A stretch of DNA of 64,000 nucleotides, taken from contig NZ_JALXPE010000015.1 in NCBI RefSeq assembly GCF_025143365.1, positions 1 through 64,000 on the forward strand, in the 5' to 3' direction. A program made the position numbers and the translations under genes. The stretch comes from Microbacterium sp. p3-SID336 (GTDB lineage Bacteria; Actinomycetota; Actinomycetes; Actinomycetales; Microbacteriaceae). This document shows, piece after piece, positions 26,598 to 37,547 of this stretch (its first letter is position 1; the number at the start of each line of letters is the position of its first letter). The notes under the pieces are model-generated. The model was not told the DNA's origin, made no database searches, and saw nothing but the letters and a program-made list of their open reading frames with translations.

Positions 26598-27190
26598 TGT
26601 ATGACGGCATCGTCCAAGAGCTGATCGACGAGTTCGGCCGCCTTCCCGGCATCGGCCCGAAGTCCGCGCAGCGCATCGCGTTCCACATCCTGCAGACGCC
26701 GACGTTCGATGTCGCACGTCTTGCGGAGCTTCTCACGGAGATCCGCGTGCGGGTGCGGTTCTGCGAGATCTGCGGCAACGTCGCCGAGCAGGAACGCTGC
26801 GCGATCTGCCGCGATCCGCGCCGGAACCAGGCGCTGATCTGCGTGGTGGAGGATGCGAAGGACGTGGCTGCCATCGAGCGCACCCGCGAGTTCCGCGGCC
26901 TGTATCACGTGCTCGGTGGCGCGATCAGCCCGATCGCCGGCATCGGCCCGGACGACCTCCGCATCGCTCAGCTGATGACGCGGCTCGCCGACGGCACCGT
27001 GCAGGAGGTCATCATCGCCACCAACCCGAACCTCGAGGGCGAGGCCACCGCGAGCTATCTCAGCCGACTCCTCACGACCATGCAGATCACGGTGTCGCGT
27101 CTCGCGTCCGGGCTCCCGGTCGGCGGCGACCTCGAGTATGCGGACGAGGTCACTCTCGGCCGTGCCTTCGAGGGTCGGCGCGTGCTGTGA
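26597..27190 (+). CDS. recR: Recombination mediator RecR
   Basis: A 197-residue RecR. N-terminal helix-hairpin-helix ([17 protein letters not shown]), Cys4 zinc finger ([16 protein letters not shown]), then the Toprim domain with [19 protein letters not shown] and [19 protein letters not shown], and the C-terminal Walker B-like [13 protein letters not shown]. RecR acts with RecO/RecF to load RecA at gaps. Start overlaps the dnaX stop; dnaX-recR is a conserved pair. The stop overlaps the transporter start. Confidence 0.97.
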   Translation: MYDGIVQELIDEFGRLPGIGPKSAQRIAFHILQTPTFDVARLAELLTEIRVRVRFCEICGNVAEQERCAICRDPRRNQALICVVEDAKDVAAIERTREFRGLYHVLGGAISPIAGIGPDDLRIAQLMTRLADGTVQEVIIATNPNLEGEATASYLSRLLTTMQITVSRLASGLPVGGDLEYADEVTLGRAFEGRRVL

Positions 27191-28116
27191 CACCGCACTC
27201 CGGCTTCTCGCAGCGGGGCTGGCTGCTCTTCGCGGTCATGGCGCTGCTGTGGGGCGTGCCCTATCTGTTCATCAGCGTCGCGGTGGAGTCCATCTCGCCT
27301 CCGGCCATCGTCGCGGGCCGAACACTCCTCGCCGCTCTGCTCCTGCTGCCGTTCGCGCTGCGCAGCGGCGCTCTGCGGGCGGCGCTCCGGCACTGGCCCT
27401 GGGTCCTGGCGTTCGGCGCGGTCGAGATGGCCGGACCGTTCCTGCTGCTGGGCCACGCGGAGATGACGCTGCCGTCCGGCATGACGGGTCTGCTCGTCGC
27501 CACCGTGCCGCTGTTCGCAGCGCTGATCGCCCTCGGCGGCGGCGACCGCGGGGTGCTCCGCCCCGCGCGCGGCATCGGGCTGCTGGTCGGCTTCGTCGGC
27601 GTCGCGGTCGTCGTCGCCGGTCCCGGACTGTTCGGCGGGGAGGTGAGCCTGCTGGCGGCGGGGGAGGTGCTGCTGGTCGCGGTGCTGTATGCGATCGCGC
27701 CGTTCATCGTGGCCCGCAAGCTCGGGGATGTGCCGTCCCTGGGCACCATCACCCTGTCGCTGCTGATGATCGGCCTGTTCTACCTGCCGATCGGCCTGCT
27801 CACCCAGCACGAGGTGCCGACGGTTCCCTCCCTCGCCGCCCTGCTGGCGCTCGCGGTCATCTGCACCGCGCTGGCTTTCCTCGCGTTCTTCGCGCTCATC
27901 CGCGAGGTCGGGCCGGTCCGCGCTCCGCTGTTCACCTACGTCAACCCCGTGGTGGCGATCGTGCTGGGGGCGATCGTGCTGGCCGAGCCGCTCACGCCCG
28001 GCCTGCTGCTCGGCCTGCCGCTGATCATCGTCGGCTGCTGGTTCGCCGCCACCGGCGGTCGCCTGCGTCCCGTTCCTGCGGAGACCGCCTCGCTCCCTCC
28101 TGCGCCCGCGCCGTGA
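27187..28116 (+). CDS. EamA/DMT-family transporter
   Basis: A 309-residue ten-span membrane protein made of two EamA repeats. Repeat 1 begins [20 protein letters not shown] and repeat 2 near [23 protein letters not shown]; the second half holds the conserved [22 protein letters not shown]. It is a drug/metabolite exporter superfamily member; substrate unknown. GTG start overlaps the recR stop, so it is cotranscribed with dnaX-recR, though no functional link is evident. Confidence 0.88.
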   Translation: MTPHSGFSQRGWLLFAVMALLWGVPYLFISVAVESISPPAIVAGRTLLAALLLLPFALRSGALRAALRHWPWVLAFGAVEMAGPFLLLGHAEMTLPSGMTGLLVATVPLFAALIALGGGDRGVLRPARGIGLLVGFVGVAVVVAGPGLFGGEVSLLAAGEVLLVAVLYAIAPFIVARKLGDVPSLGTITLSLLMIGLFYLPIGLLTQHEVPTVPSLAALLALAVICTALAFLAFFALIREVGPVRAPLFTYVNPVVAIVLGAIVLAEPLTPGLLLGLPLIIVGCWFAATGGRLRPVPAETASLPPAPAP

Positions 28117-28202
28117 GCGCCGTCGTCACATGCGCGGGCGGGCATACGCGCCGATCGTAGAATGAGCGTGGGCGGATCCGCCCGTCATCCCAGGGAGTGA
28201 AC

Positions 28203-29483
28203 GTGGCCCTCATCGTGCAGAAGTACGGCGGCTCCTCCGTCGCCGACGCAGAGAGCATCAAGCGCGTCGCCAAGCGCATCGTCGACACGCGGCGCGCCGG
28301 TCACGACGTGGTCGTCGCCGTCAGCGCCATGGGTGACACCACCGACGAGCTGCTCGATCTCGCCAACGAGGTCGCACCGATCCCGGCCCCCCGTGAGCTC
28401 GACATGCTGCTCTCCAGCGGTGAGCGCATCTCGATGGCGCTGCTGGCGATGGCGATCCACTCGATGGGCTTCGAGGCGCGCTCCTTCACGGGCAGCCAGG
28501 CGGGCATGATCACGGACTCGCAGCACGGTGCCGCCCGGATCGTCGACGTCACGCCGGTGCGCCTGCGTGAAGCCCTCGACGAGGGGGCGATCGTGATCGT
28601 CGCCGGGTTCCAGGGGTTCAACCGCGACACCAGGGACATCACGACGCTCGGACGCGGTGGTTCGGACACGACGGCCGTCGCCCTGGCCGCGGCGCTCTCC
28701 GCCGACGTGTGCGAGATCTACAGCGATGTCGACGGGATCTTCACCGCCGACCCCCGCGTCATCCCGAAGGCGCAGAAGCTCGACCACGTCTCGAGCGAGG
28801 AGATGCTCGAACTCGCCGCCAACGGCGCGAAGGTGCTGTACATCCGCGCCGTCGAGTATGCACGCCGGCACGGCGTCCTGATCCACGCCCGGTCGACGTT
28901 CTCGTCGGCCGAGGGCACGTACGTTCTGGGCGAGGGTATGAGGAATCCTCGCGAAGCCGAGGGAGCAGTCATGGAAGAACCGATCGTCGCGGGTGTCGCC
29001 ACCGACTTCAGCCAGGCCAAGATCACCGTCGCCGGTGTGCCCGATGTGCCGGGCAAGGCCGCCGAGATCTTCAAGATCGTCGCGAAGTCCGGGGCGAACG
29101 TCGACATGATCGTGCAGAACGTCTCCGCGACCGGTCGCACCGACATCTCCTTCACGGTCCCGAAGGCCGATGCCGCCGCCGCTCTCAAGGCGCTCGCCGG
29201 CGAGCAGACCGAGGTCGGGTTCCAGAACCTCATCCACGACGACCAGATCGGCAAGCTCTCGGTGGTCGGCGCGGGCATGCGCACCCACTCCGGCGTCTCC
29301 GCGACGCTGTTCGAGGCGCTGTCCGCCGGCGGCATCAACATCGAGATGATCTCCACCTCCGAGATCCGCATCTCGGTGGTGCTGCGCGACACCGACCTGA
29401 CGGAGGCGGCGCGCACCGTGCACACGGCCTACGGTCTCGACGGCGACGCCGAGGCGACGGTCCACGCCGGCACCGGCCGCTGA
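28203..29483 (+). CDS. lysC: Aspartate kinase (alpha subunit frame, internal beta start)
   Basis: A 426-residue aspartokinase, first step of Lys/Thr/Met/diaminopimelate synthesis. The kinase domain starts [20 protein letters not shown] and includes [16 protein letters not shown]; two ACT domains lie at about 270-345 and 350-420. GTG 28203 is preferred over GTG 28197 because GGGAG sits 5 nt upstream and the protein then starts as usual, [10 protein letters not shown]. An internal ATG at 28971 with its own GGGAG (28961-28965) would make a 170-residue beta subunit of the ACT domains, as known for Corynebacterium and Bacillus lysC. TAGAAT near 28157 is a candidate -10 box. asd follows after 179 nt. 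Confidence 0.96.
   Translation: MALIVQKYGGSSVADAESIKRVAKRIVDTRRAGHDVVVAVSAMGDTTDELLDLANEVAPIPAPRELDMLLSSGERISMALLAMAIHSMGFEARSFTGSQAGMITDSQHGAARIVDVTPVRLREALDEGAIVIVAGFQGFNRDTRDITTLGRGGSDTTAVALAAALSADVCEIYSDVDGIFTADPRVIPKAQKLDHVSSEEMLELAANGAKVLYIRAVEYARRHGVLIHARSTFSSAEGTYVLGEGMRNPREAEGAVMEEPIVAGVATDFSQAKITVAGVPDVPGKAAEIFKIVAKSGANVDMIVQNVSATGRTDISFTVPKADAAAALKALAGEQTEVGFQNLIHDDQIGKLSVVGAGMRTHSGVSATLFEALSAGGINIEMISTSEIRISVVLRDTDLTEAARTVHTAYGLDGDAEATVHAGTGR
28971..29483 (+). CDS. Aspartate kinase beta subunit (in-frame internal translation)
   Basis: In-frame ATG followed by [21 protein letters not shown], the usual beta-subunit N-terminus in heterotetrameric actinobacterial aspartokinases. GGGAG lies 5 nt upstream. 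It would encode only the two regulatory ACT domains that bind feedback inhibitors. Translation from this site is inferred from the ribosome binding site and family precedent. Confidence 0.6.
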   Translation: MEEPIVAGVATDFSQAKITVAGVPDVPGKAAEIFKIVAKSGANVDMIVQNVSATGRTDISFTVPKADAAAALKALAGEQTEVGFQNLIHDDQIGKLSVVGAGMRTHSGVSATLFEALSAGGINIEMISTSEIRISVVLRDTDLTEAARTVHTAYGLDGDAEATVHAGTGR

Positions 29484-29563
29484 TCCTGCCATCCACCGCC
29501 GGATTCCCGCCCTCGTGGGGTCGGCGGCGTCATGCTCGCCTCGCGCCTCCGGCGGCGCGATAG

Positions 29564-30813
<1,250 letters not shown>

Positions 30814-31130
30814 TGGCTCCCGCCGAGCTGCGGCGCCGGTCTCGTCCGGTCGACGATCCGCCGCGCGGCCGCCCTCTCGGAGCGGCGACAGCGCTGTGCC
30901 TGCATATCGCTTAGCAGCGCTGTCTGGGAGAACCCTGATGGGTAAGATGTTACCTGTCTCTGAGGCTCCGTTCCATCATGTCGGGCAGCACGTTGCTGTG
31001 CTCCCCGACGATCGGTCGTCTCGGAGTGCCGCTCACCCGGTCGGGTGCGGTGCATGGCGCTCCTCGTTCCGGACTGACCGGATGAGCCCTGGCGGGAACG
31101 TCCGGGCTCGCGAGGGCTTCGAGTCTGGGG
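30814..31130. other. Noncoding region with inverted repeats upstream of the large secreted protein
   Basis: No convincing gene. It holds a perfect 10-bp inverted repeat GACAGCGCTG (30887-30896)/CAGCGCTGTC (30915-30924) with an 18-nt loop, a small GGTAA-GATG-TTACC palindrome (30941-30954), and a nested stem GTCGGG (30980-30985)/CCCGAC (31004-31009). Local base composition is less GC-rich around 30901-30980 than elsewhere. It probably carries the promoter and control region of the 31131 gene and the end of the asd transcript. Only GGGG precedes the chosen start of that gene. Confidence 0.5.
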
Positions 31131-34100
31131 ATGTCGATGGATCGTGGGTTGGTGTTCGCGCGGAGGCGGTTGTGCCGTGCGCTGATCGGGGCGCTGGCTG
31201 CGGCTGCCGTGGTCTCCGGTGCCGTGGTGATGCCCAGTGCTCCCGCGTCGGCGGCGACCGGCGCGCCGGACGGCCGTACGCAGGAGACGGCTGCCGGTTC
31301 GTGTTGGGAGATCAAGCAGAACGAGCCGGAGGCGCAGAGCGGCGTCTACTGGCTCGTCACACCGCAGCTCGTGGCCCCGCAGCAGTTCTACTGCGACCAG
31401 ACCACCGACGGCGGCGGCTGGGTGCTGATCGGCCGCGGCCGAGAGGGATGGAAGCAGGGCTACGACGGCGTCGGCACTGCTGAGAATCTGCGAGAGACCC
31501 CCTCGGGCGTCGCGGCCTTCGCTCCTGCGCAGCTTCCGGGCAAGACCGTGGATGGGCTGCTCGGCGGCGGACGCGTCGACGCCCTGCCGGACGGCATCCG
31601 CCTGCGTCGTGCCTACAACATCGGCGGCACGCAGTGGCAGGAGGCGCGGTTCAGCCTGGCGAAGCGCGATCGGTGGGTGTGGACGTTCGGCGCCGAGCAC
31701 GCGGTGAAGAGCTACCGGTTCGAAGACCCCCAGGGCACGGTGACGGGGAGCGGCGGCACGACCCACAAGTTCGGCCCCGACTTCGGCTACCGCAGCGTGA
31801 ACTTCAGCGAGATCTCGGAGTATGCGGCCAACTCGCTCGCGTTCCGGTTCCGGGCCGGCTGGTCGTACAGCCTCGACTCGGCGGGCAACGCCGACCCCGC
31901 GTCCTACCTGTGGTCGCCGGAGGAACAGGGCTTCGCGCGCCCGTTCACGCAGGTGTACCTGCGACCGCAGCTGAAGCGGGACGACCTCGACTTCGGCACG
32001 ATCGCCCCCACGGGAGCACCGGCGCAGACGCTCACCCCGCTCCCCGAGAACACGGCGATGCGCACCACCTGGGGTGTCTCCGGGCTCGCGAACGGCAGCA
32101 CGAAGGAGAGCAGCACCGAGGTCGCGCGGTTCGGCCAGGTCGGCGGCACCGTGTTCGTCGGCGGTAACTTCCGCTACGTCCAGCGCACCGAAGCGGGGGA
32201 CGGGCGCGTCGATCAGCCGTATCTCGCGGGGTTCGCCGTGGACACGGGGGAGTGGGTTTCCACCTTCCGCCCCACTCTCGACGGGCAGGTGAAGGCCATC
32301 GCGGGGCTCCCTGACGGGCGGGTCGCCATCGGCGGACAGTTCAGAACGGTGAACGGGGTGCCACAGGCGGGCCTCGCCTTCCTCGACCCGGTCACCGGCC
32401 AGTTGTCCGGACCACAGGTCACCGTCGAGCACCGTGCCACCGGCGCCATCCCCTTCGTGCGAGACGTCGACGTGCAGGACGGGTTCCTCTACGTGGCCGG
32501 CGCCTTCACCCACCTGCGAGCGACGGGGTCTGCGACCAGCGCGGCCGCGTGGAACGGCGGCCGCATCGATCTGAGCACCAGCCTTCCTGACACGTCCTGG
32601 AACGCGCAGCTCAACGGCACCACGATGTCCGTCGACGCCTCTGACCGCGGTGACCGCACCTACTACTCCGGCTACTTCCGGATGAAGGGCGCCACGTTGG
32701 CTCTGAGCGCGACCGCGCTGCAGACGGCAACGGGTGCCCCCCTCGTGACACCCGCGTGGACCCCTTCGTTCAGCGCGTACACGCTCGACGACGCCCACCA
32801 GCCGACCGGCAACATCTGGCAGAACGCCGTGCACGAAGTCGGAGATCGGGTGTGGCTCGGCGGCTCGCAGCACGCGCTGTTCTCGTACGACCGCAACACG
32901 TTCGCCCTGCAGAGCGGCAACATCGCACTGCTCGGCGGCGACTTCCAGACCGTCGAGACGAACGCCGACTCCTCCCTGGTGATCGGCGGATGCCACTGCG
33001 GCGACTGGGTGTACGAAGACGCCTACAGCTATGTCTATCCGTACAAGCAGGCCACGCAGGCGGACAAGATCTCCCTCGTCGGCGCCTGGGACGCGAAGAC
33101 CGGTCGCTACGACTACGAGTGGTCGCCGACCCTGCAGTCCCGGGTGGGGTACGGCGCCTGGGGGACCTTCTTCGACAGCACGGGGGTGCTGTGGGTCGGC
33201 GGCGACGTCTCACGCTCTCTTCGCGCCGGCGGCGCGCTGCAGTGGTCGGGCGGCTTCGCCCGCTTCGCGCCGCGCGACTCGACCGCGCCCGGCACTCCCG
33301 GTCCGATCTCGGCGACGCCCTCCGGCGACGGCTCGACCTCGACCCTGGCGTGGGGCGCGGTCACCGGGTCGGGAGCGGTCACGTACGAGGTGATGCAGGG
33401 CGGTCGGGTGATCGCTTCGACGACCGCGACCACGTACACGGTGCCCGACCCGAGTGAACCGACCGGCTACTTCGTGCGGGCGCGCGACACGGCGGGCAAC
33501 CGCTCCGCGACCACAGCCGAGTTCGTGCTGCAGCCGCCCGCACCGTCCGAGATGACGCTGATCGCCGACGGCTCGACGTGGACGTGGCGGTATTCCTCGG
33601 AGACGCTCCCCGAGAACTGGACGGCGACGACCTTCGACGACACGTCATGGCACAGCGGAAAGGGGTCGTTCGGACGGGGCACGGACGCGGTGACCACCGA
33701 TATCGATCCGACCGATCTCGACCCGAAGCCGCTCAGCGCCCAGTTCCGCCACACGTTCGACGTGCGCGATGCGCGCAGCGTGGTCGACGGGAAGATCAGC
33801 GTCATCGCGAACGATGGCGTGGTGCTCTGGCTGAACGGCACGGAACTGACCCGCGTGCGCATGCCGGATGGGCCGGTGACGCAGGACACCATTGCGACGG
33901 GGGCGACCTCGCACCGCAACGCGCTCGCCAACCGCGTGGTGTTCGACGTCCCGCCGGGGCTGCTGGTCGACGGGAAGAACGTGCTGGCCGCATCGGTGCA
34001 CGCGAACTACCGTGCGACGAGAGACCTGAGCTTCGAGCTCTCGTACACGGCGCGCCGTGCAGTGGCGCTCGAGGCCGTGCGCGATCTGGCGGCGGAGGCG

Positions 34101-35147
34101 ACCCCGCTGGGCGTCACCCTCAGCTGGACGGCGCCGACCGAAGGGGTCGCTCCGGACGCGTACATCGTGACGAGGGGCGGCGCTGAGGTCGCCACAGTGG
34201 CGGCTCCCGCGACCTCCTTCACGGACACCGAGCTGACGGCAGCGACCGAGTACGAATACTCGGTCGCCGCGGCCACGGCCGACGGCATGACGTCGGAGCC
34301 GGTGAAGGCTCAGGTCACCACCGCCCCCGAGCCGCCCGCAGAACCGGATGCGGATACCGATCCGGACGCCGGCTCCGAGCCGGGCGACGGCGCGGACCCG
34401 GGCGACAGCGCGAACCCGGACGACAACGGCACGCCGGGCGACAGCGCGACGCCAGACGACAACGGCGGGCCGGGCGACAGCACGACTCCGGATGCACACC
34501 CGGGCGATGAGGGCGACGCCGGGTGCGCGGCGGATGCGGGCGGGATGGACGACGCCGACGGCATGAGCGATGCCGCCGGGGAGCGCGACGCCGGGGTCAT
34601 CGGCGACGGCGCGACCCCGGGTGACGATACGGACGGCATCCGGGTGGATCCGGGTGCGACGTGGTCGTGGCATTCGTCGCCTCAGCCCTGGGCGGACGAC
34701 TGGAACGCTCGTGACTTCGACGACTCCTACTGGAGCACCGGCACGGCGCCCTTCGGGCGGGGTGTCCCCGACGCCGCGACCGACATGACGCTGCCGGACG
34801 CACCGCAGCAGCCGCTGAGCGCCCAGTTCCGGCACGCGTTCACGGTCGACGATCCACGTGGGCTCGAGGACGGTACGGTCGCCGTCACCGCGGACGACGG
34901 GGTGGCGGTGTTCCTCAACGGCGTCGAGCTCGGTCGGGCGAACCTGCCGGAGGGGCCATTGACGCAGAACAGCAGCGCCACCGCGGCGCCGTGTTCCGGC
35001 ACTGCCGAGTCTGAGTCCGTGACGTTCCGTGTGCCGGCCGATCTGCTCCGGAAGGGAAAGAACGTCCTGGCCGTCTCGGTGCACGCCCACGACCGCGAGA
35101 CGCCCGACCTGAGCTTCGACCTGTCGCTCTCCGTGCCGCGGGGCTGA
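31131..35147 (+). CDS. Large secreted multidomain protein (fibrinogen-like, propeller-like, Fn3, galactose-binding-like modules)
   Basis: A 1338-residue exported protein. A signal peptide spans ~1-42 (Arg-rich start, ALIGALAAAAVVSGAVVM, then ASAAT). Next is a Cys-containing segment, CWEIKQNEPEAQSGVYWL to CDQTTDGGGWVLIGRG, resembling a fibrinogen C-terminal domain. Roughly 310-710 holds propeller-like repeats with phrases such as VFVGGNFRYVQ and VAIGGQFRTVNG. A fibronectin III unit follows, then a beta-sandwich with FDDTSWHSGKGSFGRG and PLSAQFRHTF, a second Fn3, an Asp/Pro/Gly/Asn repeat linker (~1070-1160), and a second copy of the sandwich with FDDSYWSTGTAPFGRG and PLSAQFRHAF. No LPXTG or transmembrane tail, so release or noncovalent wall binding is likely. 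Function unknown; adhesion or carbohydrate binding is a guess. Confidence 0.75.
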   Translation: MSMDRGLVFARRRLCRALIGALAAAAVVSGAVVMPSAPASAATGAPDGRTQETAAGSCWEIKQNEPEAQSGVYWLVTPQLVAPQQFYCDQTTDGGGWVLIGRGREGWKQGYDGVGTAENLRETPSGVAAFAPAQLPGKTVDGLLGGGRVDALPDGIRLRRAYNIGGTQWQEARFSLAKRDRWVWTFGAEHAVKSYRFEDPQGTVTGSGGTTHKFGPDFGYRSVNFSEISEYAANSLAFRFRAGWSYSLDSAGNADPASYLWSPEEQGFARPFTQVYLRPQLKRDDLDFGTIAPTGAPAQTLTPLPENTAMRTTWGVSGLANGSTKESSTEVARFGQVGGTVFVGGNFRYVQRTEAGDGRVDQPYLAGFAVDTGEWVSTFRPTLDGQVKAIAGLPDGRVAIGGQFRTVNGVPQAGLAFLDPVTGQLSGPQVTVEHRATGAIPFVRDVDVQDGFLYVAGAFTHLRATGSATSAAAWNGGRIDLSTSLPDTSWNAQLNGTTMSVDASDRGDRTYYSGYFRMKGATLALSATALQTATGAPLVTPAWTPSFSAYTLDDAHQPTGNIWQNAVHEVGDRVWLGGSQHALFSYDRNTFALQSGNIALLGGDFQTVETNADSSLVIGGCHCGDWVYEDAYSYVYPYKQATQADKISLVGAWDAKTGRYDYEWSPTLQSRVGYGAWGTFFDSTGVLWVGGDVSRSLRAGGALQWSGGFARFAPRDSTAPGTPGPISATPSGDGSTSTLAWGAVTGSGAVTYEVMQGGRVIASTTATTYTVPDPSEPTGYFVRARDTAGNRSATTAEFVLQPPAPSEMTLIADGSTWTWRYSSETLPENWTATTFDDTSWHSGKGSFGRGTDAVTTDIDPTDLDPKPLSAQFRHTFDVRDARSVVDGKISVIANDGVVLWLNGTELTRVRMPDGPVTQDTIATGATSHRNALANRVVFDVPPGLLVDGKNVLAASVHANYRATRDLSFELSYTARRAVALEAVRDLAAEATPLGVTLSWTAPTEGVAPDAYIVTRGGAEVATVAAPATSFTDTELTAATEYEYSVAAATADGMTSEPVKAQVTTAPEPPAEPDADTDPDAGSEPGDGADPGDSANPDDNGTPGDSATPDDNGGPGDSTTPDAHPGDEGDAGCAADAGGMDDADGMSDAAGERDAGVIGDGATPGDDTDGIRVDPGATWSWHSSPQPWADDWNARDFDDSYWSTGTAPFGRGVPDAATDMTLPDAPQQPLSAQFRHAFTVDDPRGLEDGTVAVTADDGVAVFLNGVELGRANLPEGPLTQNSSATAAPCSGTAESESVTFRVPADLLRKGKNVLAVSVHAHDRETPDLSFDLSLSVPRG

Positions 35148-35253
35148 TCCGGCTTCACGCGTCCGCACGCCCGCTTCCTGAGGCCCCGGGAGGCGGGCGT
35201 GCGGCATGCCGCCGAGGAGGGCCCCACGGAACGAACAGCCCCAGGCCACGCCC

Positions 35254-35259
35254 TAGACT
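35254..35259 (+). promoter_or_regulatory. -10 box for leaderless mqo transcript
   Basis: TAGACT ends 6 nt before GTG 35266. Spacer GGTGGG as at dnaX. Confidence 0.5.
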
Positions 35260-35265
35260 GGTGGG

Positions 35266-36738
35266 GTGACTGAAAACGTCGATGTCGTCCTGATCGGCGG
35301 TGGCATCATGAGCGCCACCCTGGGTACTCTGCTGCACGAGCTGCAGCCGGAGTGGAAGATCGTCGCCTTCGAGCGACTGTCGGACGTCGCGCAGGAGAGC
35401 TCCAACCCGTGGAACAACGCCGGCACGGGGCATGCAGCCCTGTGCGAGCTGAACTACATGCCGCAGCAGGGCGACGCTCCGCTGGACCCGGCGAAGGCCG
35501 TCTCCATCAACGAGCAGTTCCAGCAGAGCAGGCAGTTCTGGTCCTCGCTGGTCGAGAAGGGCGTGCTGGACGCGCCGTCGACGTTCATCAACGCCACACC
35601 GCACATGACGTTCGTGCGCGGTGAGAAGGATGTCGCCTATCTCAAGAACCGCTACGAGGTGCTCAAGGAGCAGCCGCTGTTCTCCGGGATCGAGTACAGC
35701 GAGGACTCCCGGGTCATCAACACGTGGGCCCCGCTGCTGATGCAGAAGCGCCGCAAGGGTGAGCCGTTCGCGGCGACGCGCGTTCCCGCGGGAACGGACG
35801 TGGACTTCGGCGCGCTGACGCACCAGCTCTTCGGTCACCTGCGGAAGTCGGGCGTCTCCGTGCGGACGAACCACGAGGTCAAGTCGCTCAAGCGCCAGAA
35901 GGACGGCACGTGGCTGATCAGGTACCGCACCACGGTGGGCCGGACGCCGAACGAGATCAAGGCCAAGTTCGTCTTCGTGGGTGCGGGAGGCTGGGCCCTC
36001 AAGCTGCTGCAGCGCTCCGGCATCCCCGAGATCAAGGGCTATGGCGTCTTCCCGATCGGCGGACAGTTCCTCAAGACCACGAACCCGAAGATCGTCGCGC
36101 AGCACAAGGCGAAGGTGTACTCGCAGGCGTCCGTGGGCGCCCCGCCGATGTCGGTCCCCCACCTCGACACCCGCGTGGTCGACGGCGAGGCCTCGTTGAT
36201 GTTCGGGCCCTTCGCGACCTTCAGCCCGAAGTTCCTCAAGAACGGCTCGATGCTCGACATCGTCACTCAGGTGCGGGCGCACAACCTGTGGCCGATGCTG
36301 CGGGTGGCCTTCGCGAATCCTGACCTCATCACGTACCTCGTCAGCGAGCTGATGAAGAACCACCGCAAGAAGGTCGACAGTCTGCGCACCTTCATGCCGA
36401 CCGCGAAGGACGAGGACTGGACGCTCATCAACGCCGGTCAGCGCGCGCAGGTGATGAAGAAGGACCCGAAGAAGGGCGGCGTGCTGCAGTTCGGCACCGA
36501 GGTCGTCGCTTCAGGCGATGGGTCGATCGCGGGCCTGCTCGGCGCCTCGCCCGGCGCCTCCACCGCCGTCCCGATCATGCTCGATCTGCTGAAGAAGTGC
36601 TTCCCGGACGAGTTCCCCACGTGGGAGCCGCAGCTGCGCGAGCTGATCCCGACGTTCGGCAAGAAGCTCAACGCCGATGCCGAGCTGGCGGAGGAGTCCA
36701 CGACGGCGACTGCCGCCGCCCTCGGCATCAACGCCTGA
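35266..36738 (+). CDS. mqo: Malate:quinone oxidoreductase
   Basis: A 490-residue FAD-dependent membrane-associated enzyme oxidising malate to oxaloacetate with electron transfer to quinone. The N-terminal FAD motif is VVLIGGGIMSATLGTLLHEL. Family signatures ESSNPWNNAGTGHAALCELNY and FVFVGAGGWALKLLQRSGIP are present, and FPIGGQFL follows. Complete length. GTG start with probable leaderless expression. tdk begins 9 nt downstream and is likely cotranscribed. Confidence 0.97.
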   Translation: MTENVDVVLIGGGIMSATLGTLLHELQPEWKIVAFERLSDVAQESSNPWNNAGTGHAALCELNYMPQQGDAPLDPAKAVSINEQFQQSRQFWSSLVEKGVLDAPSTFINATPHMTFVRGEKDVAYLKNRYEVLKEQPLFSGIEYSEDSRVINTWAPLLMQKRRKGEPFAATRVPAGTDVDFGALTHQLFGHLRKSGVSVRTNHEVKSLKRQKDGTWLIRYRTTVGRTPNEIKAKFVFVGAGGWALKLLQRSGIPEIKGYGVFPIGGQFLKTTNPKIVAQHKAKVYSQASVGAPPMSVPHLDTRVVDGEASLMFGPFATFSPKFLKNGSMLDIVTQVRAHNLWPMLRVAFANPDLITYLVSELMKNHRKKVDSLRTFMPTAKDEDWTLINAGQRAQVMKKDPKKGGVLQFGTEVVASGDGSIAGLLGASPGASTAVPIMLDLLKKCFPDEFPTWEPQLRELIPTFGKKLNADAELAEESTTATAAALGINA

Positions 36739-36747
36739 GACCGGACC

Positions 36748-37401
36748 GTGGCGAAGCTCTACTTCCGCTACGGCGCGATGAACTCGGGCAAGTCGACCGC
36801 CCTGCTGCAGGCCGCCTACAACTACGAGGAGCGGGGGCAGCACGTGCTGCTCGCGAAGCCGGAGATCGACACCAAGGGGGCCTCCGAGATCGAGAGCCGC
36901 CTCGGCGTCACGCGCGAGGTGGACTTCCTGATCGGCGCAGAGGACGACGCTCGTGCGCTGTTCGCGGCCCAGCGCGATCGGATGCGTCGCGCTCCGGAGG
37001 AGGAGCTCCTGCCGACCGCTCCCGTCGATGTCGCCTGCCTCCTCATCGACGAGGCGCAGTTCCTGACCCCGGCGCAGATCGACGACCTCTTCCGGATCGC
37101 GGTCGAGGATGGCATCCCCGTGATGGCGTACGGCATCCGCAACGACTTCCGCACGCATGCCTTCCCGGGGTCCGCTCGGCTGCTCGCGATCGCACACTCG
37201 CTGGAAGAGCTGAAGACCATCTGCCGGTGCGGACGCAAGGCCGTGTTCAACGGTCGGGTGGTCGGCGGCCGTTTCGTGTTCGACGGAGACCAGGTCGCGA
37301 TCGACGAGGGAGCGGACGGCTCGGCATCGCCCGAGCTGACGACCTACGAGTCCCTGTGCGGCACGTGCTACCTCCAGGAGTCCGGCGGCCGCCTCGGCTG
37401 A
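36748..37401 (+). CDS. tdk: Thymidine kinase (type II)
   Basis: A 217-residue salvage kinase. P-loop YGAMNSGKSTALLQAAYNYE, the DEAQF Walker B in CLLIDEAQFLTPAQID, the lasso/substrate region YGIRNDFRTHAFPGSARLL, and zinc ligands in CRCGRKAVF and CGTCYL are all present. It converts thymidine to dTMP; tmk elsewhere in the window does the next step. GTG start 9 nt after mqo. Confidence 0.96.
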   Translation: MAKLYFRYGAMNSGKSTALLQAAYNYEERGQHVLLAKPEIDTKGASEIESRLGVTREVDFLIGAEDDARALFAAQRDRMRRAPEEELLPTAPVDVACLLIDEAQFLTPAQIDDLFRIAVEDGIPVMAYGIRNDFRTHAFPGSARLLAIAHSLEELKTICRCGRKAVFNGRVVGGRFVFDGDQVAIDEGADGSASPELTTYESLCGTCYLQESGGRLG

Positions 37402-37499
37402 CTCGGGATTTCGACGCCGGCACGAGTGCCCCCGGACCTGCCCCGGCGCGACTGACCCCGGGCCCGACGCCGGCAGATCGGCACCGGCGCAGCTTTTGC

Positions 37500-37538
37500 G
37501 TGGTCTGACCACACGCGCTACTCTGTGGTCAGACCACA
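37500..37538 (+). promoter_or_regulatory. Two palindromic FadR/GntR-type operators
   Basis: GTGGTC-T-GACCAC (37500-37512) and TGTGGTC-A-GACCACA (37524-37538) are perfect palindromes with TGGTCnGACCA cores, the classical FadR-family operator. Centres are 25 bp apart, about two and a half helical turns. The second abuts the AGGAGG ribosome binding site of the regulator, so autoregulation is expected. Confidence 0.85.
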
Positions 37539-37547
37539 GGAGGCGGG

